Source: Pomphorhynchus laevis (taxonomy: Eukaryota > Acanthocephala > Palaeacanthocephala > Echinorhynchida > Pomphorhynchidae). Taken from it: a stretch of 64,000 bases of DNA. Below, piece after piece: positions 13,886-22,756 of this stretch (positions within the stretch are counted from its first letter, which is position 1; each line of letters begins with the position of its first letter). Location of the stretch: NCBI GenBank assembly GCA_012934845.2, contig WNNJ02002276.1:62001-126000 (forward strand). The letters are read 5' to 3'. Under the pieces are notes generated by a model that saw only the letters and a list, made by a program, of their open reading frames with translations, had not been told where the DNA came from and ran no database searches. The translations under genes and the position numbers were made by a program.

Positions 13886-14749
13886 AAATTCAATTATGGC
13901 ATGTTGTTCAATAATGAATAAATAAAAAAGTGTAAATTTTTAAATAATTTTTTTTTGAAATCTACATATAAATTTACAATTATTTCGTCGATTTATCTAG
14001 TCTGGTTTCTCAATAATGTGATCACATTTATCTTTTATTCTAATAAAATCCAAAAATGAAACCATTTTTTAATTATAATGAAATCACATAAATCTAATAC
14101 GAATGATAAGTTTGATAAAACGCCTTTAAAGGTTTTACCAATGCGATTCCAAGATTGGATTTTATTCTAAGTATTAATTCTACTTTTTTCTATAAGGAAC
14201 TTCCCAAAATAATCCGGCAAATTTCAGAATTTATAGTAGATTATAAGATCTTCTACACTTTGACCTCAGTACAGCCGAACATACATTTTTAAAATAAAAT
14301 TATACAAGGCTATTAGATCCAAAATGTATAAAAGATAAAAATAGAATAAAAATATAATTATATTTAATTTATAATTAAATATAATTGAAGTTACAATTAA
14401 AATTTTAGTTAAACTGAACTGTACTGATTTTACCATAAAGTTTAAATAGAAGAATAAACTTTTTAACAAATTCGACTTGTGATGACATTATGTGTAACGA
14501 TTGAAAAAGGGTGATTTTAAAACTATACAGAGGTGTCTTCTTCCTAATTTGTTTACATGTAAAATGTTTTGAATATTTAACTTTGCTAACATTTTAGTCT
14601 ATCAAGTTTAATTGAATGTTTCATTAATGAAATGAAATCATGACGCTTCTTGTATCTAACTTGTAAAAATTATAGTGTTAGTTAAATAATAAATACTAAA
14701 TCCACAACATTCTCCCATTTTAAATTTATATTATTATAGGAACGAAGAA
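13886..14749. other. AT-rich spacer
   Basis: No gene or named repeat recognised. The sequence is A/T-rich with oligo-A/T runs, and short open frames here have no recognisable domain. Confidence 0.5.
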
Positions 14750-14774
14750 GAAAATATCCTTTATTTGATAAAAA

Positions 14775-14812
14775 TTCTATATTTCGATAGCTCCTGCTAT
14801 CATCATCAGGAT
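14775..14812 (-). ncRNA. Hammerhead-ribozyme motif at the 3' side of the Penelope-like element
   Basis: Read on the minus strand: CTGATGA (14809-14803), one T, a perfect 6-bp stem II GATAGC/GCTATC (14801-14796 and 14791-14786) closed by the loop AGGA, then GAAA (14785-14782). These are both conserved core boxes of a hammerhead in the right order and spacing, with one extra nucleotide before stem II. A short A/T-rich stem III and an ATC cleavage triplet (TTTTTATC, about 14761-14768) can follow. Penelope-like elements are known to carry such minimal type I hammerheads. Self-cleavage is inferred, not shown. Confidence 0.7.
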
Positions 14813-15264
14813 TACAAAAAGAATGTTTCACAGTTTTTCCTCCGTGTTTTCAACATTTATACAAAAATACAAGCATTGATGTGCCCCACATTTCTATTTA
14901 AAAGATAAAGAAAATACCGAGAAACAAAACAATCATACACTAAAATTTTACATACATTTTAAAAACAACAAAAAGAAAGAAAAAAAAACACAGAATCATA
15001 AAACGAAATAAAATTAAAATAATAAAATATGTGACAAAAATTACGAATTTAATAATAAAAATAATGTAATAGCAGAGTAATGAATTATTATTATTAAAAT
15101 CATAACATAAGTGACAAAAAAATACGAATTTAACAATAAAAATAATTTAAAGGTAGAGTAATCAATTATTATTTAATCTAAACCAAACAAAATAATAATA
15201 CAATTAAAAAACAAACGAATTGAAAAAATTAAAATAATGTAATATTGGAATAATTGATTATAAT

Positions 15265-15506
15265 TTAATTTAAGGTTGTAATCGGATTTAAGGTTGTAAT
15301 CTGACAGCATTTCCCAACGTGGAAATGCTGTCAGCATTCTGACGACTGCTCCAAAGGGCAAGAACATGGTAGGCTGGTGGTAGCAGCCAGCCCTTCTAAA
15401 AGAATGACATTTCTCTACGAAGAAGACAAACGTTCTCTTGCATTTATCTTTATTTTGTAAAAAGATTTTAATTAAAAAAATTAATTTAAGGTTGTAATCG
15501 GATTTA
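15265..15506. repeat. Direct repeat pair enclosing two GC-rich hairpins
   Basis: A 26-bp sequence beginning TTAATTTAAGGTTGTAATCG occurs at 15265-15290 and again at 15481-15506. Between them are a perfect inverted repeat, CTGACAGCATTTCC/GGAAATGCTGTCAG (15301-15334), and a second GC-rich one, GGCTG...CAGCC (about 15371-15391), in an otherwise A/T-rich region. The minus-strand open frame across it (15517-15173) repeats SDYNLK because of these duplications and is not a convincing protein. Confidence 0.75.
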
Positions 15507-15521
15507 TTATTAAGCATTAAA

Positions 15522-15842
15522 TTAGGTTCTTTTTAATAAAATACGCTTCTTATATAATACGGATAACAAGTTACTTTCAAATGATAAAATAGATGCATTT
15601 TCAAAATCAATGGAATGATTCAAACTCACAAAATGCTGGGCAACAGCATTAGAATTGGCCCCTTTACGTACATTGTAATTATGGTGTTTAATACGCTTAA
15701 CCAAACCTTGACCCGTTTGACCAACATATACCTGTTTGCATTCTTTGCAAGGTATTTTATAAACAATGGCATCTTTGTTAAAATCTGGTTTACGCTTAAA
15801 AATGTTGTAAAGTTTAGGTAATTTTCTGTTAAAAATGTGCAC
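15522..15842 (-). CDS. GIY-YIG endonuclease domain of a Penelope-like element
   Basis: This is the C-terminal DNA-nicking domain of a Penelope-like retroelement, acting in target-primed insertion. The 106 residues read from a GTG include VYKI (about residues 27-30), the paired Cys of PCKEC, YVGQTG (39-44), an Arg in LVKRIKHH (~49) and the HSIDFENA motif near the end. The stop is at 15522-15524. The reading frame continues open upstream of the listed start to about 15967, so the start is arbitrary and the coding part is a fragment. Whether the domain is still active cannot be told, because no intact RT accompanies it. Confidence 0.8.
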   Translation of the reverse strand: MHIFNRKLPKLYNIFKRKPDFNKDAIVYKIPCKECKQVYVGQTGQGLVKRIKHHNYNVRKGANSNAVAQHFVSLNHSIDFENASILSFESNLLSVLYKKRILLKRT

Positions 15843-15975
15843 TTTGTTAATACAACTATTTTTTATGTTATTGTTAATAAACTTTGAAAATACTGAATTC
15901 CACTTGTTACTAACAAAAGGTATTCCTATATGATGTATTATTTTCTTAGGACCAAAAACTTTATTTTATGCGATA

Positions 15976-17689
15976 AAGATTTAAATTTAGCTTTCTTAAT
16001 AGCCCAAAACGGAAAACCACTTTATAGTAAATTATGTGTGATAGCCTTTTCTCTTTCACAAATTAAGTGATAGTTAGAACAGATAAGCCTGCAACGTAAG
16101 TAATGTGACGTAGCAGCGGAAATCAGCCAATTAGTTGGAACGTTTGAAGTACACGAAACAATATCTGGCCCTGTACCGAATTTTTCAAATCGCTAACTTT
16201 TGGTTTACTTCTACAGATAATTCAACATATTTGTTTTTACTCGGCTTAAAATCTAATTCATGAATAATTAATTAAGAAACATATTACAGATTTGTTTTTA
16301 ATTTATTTATTAAAATCAATTTCAAAGACATTTACTCATTTGGAAATGTCGACATTTGGATTTGTCGGACTCTGACAATGATTTCGTGGGCGTGAATGAT
16401 CCTGCTTTCGTTGACGTATTGTTGACGTCATTCATGCGGAGGACCTGCACGCGACAAGCTGCACCCATGTGAGCGATTACATAGATGTCGACAACACGAT
16501 CACAACGCGGGACGCAGACTGGCTAGGATACTTAAATGCTAGCGCGATTGGTAACCAGCTGCAAACTACTACGAATAACTGATTTACTTTTGTTATTTCT
16601 CAAAATATTTTAATTATATTTTATGGACTCGGTATATGGTGACCTAATAATTGTACAAATGTTAAAATAAATGAGTTTATATAAAAGATAATTAATAATT
16701 TCTAATAAAAGTAATTAAAAAATCATTTTTATATTTAATTTTTGATAAACATTAAATAAACAATTAAAAACATTATTTAATCAATTGAATAATGAAACGA
16801 TGTGCTTTATTATTCATATACACAAGAAAGCACTTCATTATTTAGCAAAAGCAGCAATTTTAACTAATTTTAAATTTGAATCTTAGCAAATGTCGTTGAA
16901 ATTGATTTTAATAAATACATTAAAGAAAAATCTGTAATCTGTTTCTTCGCTATGGTTTCATAAACTATAAATGGTGTTAATATAAAATGTCATATAACCT
17001 TAAAAGAATTTTCTGTGTCGAAATAAAACATAATGAGATGTAGTAAAGAGTTTTAGCACTAATAGTCATTAAACAAATGTGTCCCGACATACAAACTTTA
17101 TTCGTGATGAATACAAGCCAAATTTTCAGTGCTTCGATTTTCAATTATCCAAAAATAAATTATCTCTTACGAGTTTAAATTTTAGCACGACTTTGATATT
17201 GCTCTCACATGTTTTTTTTAAACAATCGCAAGTTATCATTTATAAAATCAAAATGTATAAACTTGTAAGGTTTTACCATTTCAAGCATTTTACTCGGTTT
17301 TCTTCTTATGAAAAACGTTCTTTTCAATTTGATGTATGCATTTCCTTCTAACAAATCCTTTGAAACTGTCGAAAAACATGTTTCCTAGTACAACAACATG
17401 TGTCTTTAGCAGATAAAATTTTCTAATTTAATATTAATTAAAAAATTTATAGAATTTTCTTTCGAACATGCATAGCAGAAATAAAATGTAATTCAAAAGT
17501 ATAGAAAACATAATTTCTATCTGGTGACTTAAACGTTTTCTGTGTTTTCGCTTAATGCAAGATCTCAACTGCTTTATATTTACATTTTCCTTTAAAATTA
17601 TTAACTCGACTGTGTTGGGATGATTTTAAACTCTGTCGCAATTTTATTATCTACATTTGCTTTTGTAATAAAACAACCTAAAATGCAGT
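15976..17689. other. AT-rich stretch with one GC-rich island (16360-16560)
   Basis: No gene recognised. A segment near 16080-16140 has a CCAAT-type box (AGCCAATTAG) next to GTGACGTAGC and may be the 5' or promoter part of the Penelope element. The GC-rich piece at 16360-16560 carries a short + strand open frame of about 53 codons ending at 16582, with no family resemblance I can name. Other short open frames, such as 17079-17351, look like chance. Confidence 0.4.
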
Positions 17690-18470
17690 TATAAATAATT
17701 TTGATAGTCAACATGTAATATTATTGATAACAGTTAAGAAATGATGATAGCTGGCATTTTATATTAAGGGTTTTTTCCTCAGTATAAAACGTTTACCTCT
17801 AATCCTTATTATGATACATCGTATGTTATTTATTAGTAAATTCATAAATTTGAATTGCGTTTAAAAATGTATTTTTTTAAAACTTAATTTTAATTAAATA
17901 TTCAACGATATGCGATAGAAAATTTCTCCTGATGACATCTAATCCTTATTCTTATGCATCATATGTTATTAGTCAATTCCTAAAAGTTCATAAATAATTT
18001 TGATAGTCAACATGTAATATTATTGATAACAGTTAAGAAATGATGATAGCTGGCATTTTATATTAAGGGTTTTTTCCTCAGTATAAAACGTTTACCTCTA
18101 ATCCTTATTATGATACATCGTATGTTATTTATTAGTAAATTCATAAAAATTGAATTGCGTTTAAAAATGTATTTTTTTAAAACTTAATTTCAATTAAATA
18201 TTCAACGATCTGCGATAGAAAATTTCTCCTGATGACATCTAATCCTTATTCTTATGCATCATATGTTATTAGTCAATTCCTAAAAGTTCATAAATAATTT
18301 TGATAGTAAAAATGTAAGATAATTGATAACAGTTAAGAAATGATGATAGCTGGCATTTTATATTAAGGGTTTTTTCCTCAGTATAAAACGTTTACCTCTA
18401 ATCCTTATTATGATAAATCGTATGTTATTTATTAGTAAATTCATAAAAATTGAATTGCATTTTAAATTTT
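17690..18470 (+). repeat. Three tandem ~300-bp units derived from a Penelope-type terminal repeat
   Basis: The landmark TGATAGT(C/A)AA recurs at about 17702, 18001 and 18301 (299-300 bp apart). It is followed each time by GATGATAGCTGGCATTTT, AAGGGTTTTTTCCTCAG and CTAATCCTTATT-ATGATACATCGTATGTTATT. The first two units also hold TTTCTCCTGATGACATCTAATCC, the core of the interspersed repeat found next to Penelope RT remnants elsewhere in the window. The third unit breaks off at about 18470. Near-identity between units points to recent tandem duplication. Confidence 0.85.
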
Positions 18471-21400
18471 TAATTCTAACTTGATATAAATTATATCAAA
18501 TCATTTATTACAATCATTTATTATTTATAATTATTGAGATATTTATTATTTAATAAATTTAATTTTTATTAAATGTTATTTTATTTTATTTTTTTAATTT
18601 TATTTAATTTTATTATTATTTTATACTTATTATTTATAATTCTTTTTTACAAATAATATAAAATACATGCTCTCAGTTAGCTGGTCTGATTCATAATCAG
18701 AAAAGATTTCTGCACCTAAATATTGATCTAATTTTTACAATTCCAACACAATGCGTTTTGTAATTAAAATAGTTATAAATACGGAGTTGCTTAGCTTACA
18801 GGCTTAAATAAATCATTTAATTATACGAAGTGCCCGTCTCTTACTATATTCAACCATTTATTCAATTAAAAATGAAAATTATAAATTAATAGTAAATCTA
18901 ATAGACACTTTTTCCTTTCAAAAAGTCTTATACAACCCTTTTCCCTTGTTTAGTCTCCTATACTTTAACATATGAGTAAAATATGCTTTGAGAGTTTTGC
19001 ATTTTTAAAAGTCCAGCATTTTTCCGATTTCAGCATAAAACTGCGTTGGCTAAAATCTATTTAAAGCTTAGTTACAGTTATCTTAATTTAAGTGGTGTAA
19101 CTTCCATTTAAATTTTTTTAAAGTTTTTAATTACGCACATTTCAACATACATTTATATATTTCATAATATATCAAATATAAATGTGTATAAACATATTTA
19201 ATTCAGATAAATGAGTCTTCATATTTTATACTATATAAATTAAAAATAAAGATAAGTAATTATAAAGATAAGTAATTATAAGTAATTATAAATAATAAAT
19301 AATTATATAAGATGTTGTATAAATATCTTAATTTATAATTAAAAGTTTAAATAAATAATATCAGATAACTGAGTCTACGTATTTTATACTATATTTCAAA
19401 CAGTTAAAAATAATAAATAATTATATAAGGTGTTGTTCAATTCATATTTATATGAAGTCAAAATATGAAGTTGAAATTTAAAATAAAAGTCAATTGTTTT
19501 GAGTTTACTATTAAATAACAGACGATGTATAAGAATAATAATATGTCATCAGGAAGAACTGCTATTCTATCAGGTTTTGGTCCTTATTCTTCGACCAAAC
19601 ATATCTTATTTGTATCTTATTCTAATACAAAGTTTACTATTTATTATCCATAAAAATTTTCACTTAATGGTTTAAATAAATTTTTAATAATATTTTGTTG
19701 ATTTATATATTGCGAATTTAATATTTTAATAATATTTTTTATAATTCTACATTATAAGGAAAAGAAAAAATTCACCAAACTTGAATGAAAACTAGTTTTA
19801 AAATAATGTCGTATGTAAAAAAATACGTAGTTTTAGTATTTCCGACAGGTTTGATTAACAAGTATCAAATTTGAATCAATTCACTATATATAAATAAAAA
19901 TAAAGATAAATAATAAATAATTATATTGGTACAATTTATATTTATTACAAGTTAAAATTTAAAATTGAAATTTCAAATAAGGGTAAATTGTTTTGAGTTG
20001 ACTAATAAATAACATACGATGATTAAGAATAAGGATTAGAGATCATCAAGAGGAATTACTAACGATTAAAATATTATATACTTTTATTTATTCTTAACAG
20101 TATCAAAATAAAACGTTTTACGCTGATATATTGATTATTAAATAGTTTTAATCACGATTTTTTACTTCACGACCTATTTTTATGCTTTATTTTACAGCCT
20201 AGTTTAGAATCACAGCTTTGTTCCATGGATGGAAATAATTGATATCTTATTTAGTGAAATTCGGTTTCTGTATTTTTAATCTGAACCTATTACTTTGTTC
20301 TTATTTTGTCATCAATATTTTACCAACTTTTGTAATCTATAGGTATTTTTTCACTTATAAATTTACTTTTGAATTTGTATTTAAAAAGAAACACAGTAAA
20401 TAAAATTGCAGCTTATTTGATATAATTAAGTAACTTATAATATAATCAATTAACATATTTCAGGACATAGTATTATTCTTATAGCAAATTTGCGATTTTT
20501 ATATATTTATTTGAACTGATTTATAATTTGTACTAAAATAGTGAATGTCCCTCTTTTCAAATATTTTCTCAGCTTTCCAATATGATATCAGAATGTGGGC
20601 ATGTAACTAATCGCAAAATTACAGATCAATTTAAAAATAGTAATTAAAATTAAATACGTGTTAATTAAATTAATTAATTTCTGATAATTTAAGTGGTGAT
20701 AATGTATTACGTGTGCTAATTTAATTGCGTGTGGTATCAATACGTGATTTTAATTATTAAAGTTATATTTATTTCAAATATTAAAAAATGTTAAATTTCT
20801 GATGATTGCATCAGCTATTGAAATATTGAACTAAACATTTTAATCAAATAAATTCATGTTCATTTGGTTCCATTTTATAAATAATTACAGTTAAAAGAAA
20901 CAAAAATATTTTTTAATATTTAAAAAAATTTATTGTTTATTCAAAAATAAATATTAAATATATTTTGCAAATATATTGATATATGAAATCCTGAAATATG
21001 ATGAAATATTCGATAGCTTCTACTATCGTCTGCAGGAAATTACAAAAAGAAATTTAAAGGCAAACTTGATCGCTTCAATAAATTTATAAACTTATAAAGA
21101 AATAAATGTTTTCAATATTTCATATATAAATTTTATTGTATTTTTACTATTGATATTTGATATCCTGAAATATATTAATATTTCAAGATCTTTTGTCTGC
21201 TTGTATATTTCATGACATTCCTGGATATCGTTTCTGTCTTTTTAATTCAATGTAATCGTTTATAATTACTAACAAATGATAAATACTTGTAATTTCTGAC
21301 ATTAAAGTATTCACCTGTGACATATTTATCATTAAAATTGTTAATTATTAATTAATACTTCATTTGAATAAATCAGCAGATAGTTATCGGATAATGTCAA

Positions 21401-22756
21401 GGATGGGAAGCATTAAATAAAAACTTGTTTATAATCGTGTAAATTTGAAATTTGTAAATTATTATCATTTGCCGTATTAAGAGTTCGTATTTTAGTATGT
21501 AATCGTATAATTTCTATAGCAAATTTACAGCTTCTTTATTTGTACATACAAAGTATATGTGGAAATGGTAGCGACTGCCATATAAAAGAACCTTTTATAA
21601 ACTGAGTTCATATAATCGCAAAATCCGCCCATTATTAATGATGCTAAAATTAGTAGGAGGTGCAAAACTTGCATGGCAAATGCAAGTTAGTAAGGGTTTT
21701 ATTAATAACTTTTTTTTGTAAGTAAATGCAAGTTAGCGGTCGTTATATTACACTTCGGTGATGCTGTAATTTATAAAGACGTCGTGACCTTTTCGCCGCT
21801 TTTCCTCACTTTTCCTATATAATATATATATTATATGGCATGTAAGAATGGAAAAGGAACGAATGCATATTGTTACAGGAGGAAAGCAGCAACAATAATG
21901 TCAGAGAGCAGATAAAGGGAATAGCTTTTTCACATTTTTAGATAAGTAACTGTTGATGTAAAATATGTGGTTTGTTAAAATTGCTTTCGGCGTTGTTATG
22001 ATATAATTTGTATATTTAATACGGTAACGATTTTGTTTGGCGATATTTAATTTTTACGTTCCATGTTTTTAATCCTTTCGTAGTCGCGGATTTATAAAAA
22101 TGCGAACTACTTTTAACTGGAGACGTCATGTTCCTGTTATGCAATATAAATTATTACTTCATTACCTTGATCCGCATGTACTGAAATCGAAAGAAATTTT
22201 CTCGGGGAATGCATTATCATATCGTTTCTTCTAATTATGAAAATCGCCGCTGGATGTATTCGAATTTTAGTTTTTACTGAAATGACGATGTGTGATGAAC
22301 AGAAATATATTGTAGATTGTTGTTTATCGCATTTAATTGCACTGTTCACGAATTCATGTTTGCAGTCGTGCAACATGAAAAATTTGTGTGCTAGTAATTC
22401 AGATGGGTGTATACTAAGTTAAAGTTCTTTTAAGCATAATTTGAATTCATGACTTGAAAAACGGAGCGGGTGTTATCGTGACACAGAGTAATATATGTAC
22501 GTTAAGATCGAAATCAAACTACTGTTGATATCAATAATATCACAGTTTACAGCTTTTCAGTGGATGAGACCTTTTTACTACAACCAATGTCGTAAGCGAT
22601 GTTTAATTTCAACGTCAACTATCTGATATCTAGAAAATAGATGTGATCCTTTTGTTTTCTGTATAGCTGGCATGCTTGGTGAATTATAAATTACACATTA
22701 GTCTATCAAAATTCAAAATGTAGATGAACTTTATTTATTAATTATTCACTATTCGA
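18471..22756. other. AT-rich stretch with scattered Penelope terminal-repeat fragments
   Basis: No gene recognised. Fragments of the interspersed terminal repeat lie at about 19355-19620 and 19815-20065 in the orientation reading GTCATCAGGA on the + strand. A decayed hammerhead-like sequence is at 21010-21045. Around 21640-21740 the block AAATGCAAGTTAG occurs twice. Open frames at 22137-22422 on both strands have no recognisable domain. Confidence 0.5.

Larger units (their letters stand above)
14750..15975 (-). mobile_element. Penelope-like element, 3' part (GIY-YIG endonuclease plus 3' terminal region)
   Basis: On the minus strand a frame open from about 15967 to 15522 encodes the end of a Penelope-like polyprotein. 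A linker (GIPFVSNKW...) leads into a GIY-YIG domain: IVYKIPCKECKQVYVGQTG, then LVKRIKHH with the catalytic Arg, and AVAQHF...LNHSIDFENA. This Cys-containing GIY-YIG form is the signature of canonical Penelope-like elements, where the endonuclease follows the RT. The RT that should lie upstream (above 15975) is not recognisable, so the copy is truncated or decayed. Downstream on the same strand lie GC-rich hairpins (15301-15395) and a hammerhead motif (14775-14812), which fits the known presence of hammerhead ribozymes in Penelope terminal repeats. Confidence 0.85.

Noticed and set aside
22137-22422. Overlapping open frames on both strands next to satellite B
   Set aside because: No recognisable domain, and mutually overlapping antisense frames in A/T-rich DNA are expected by chance.
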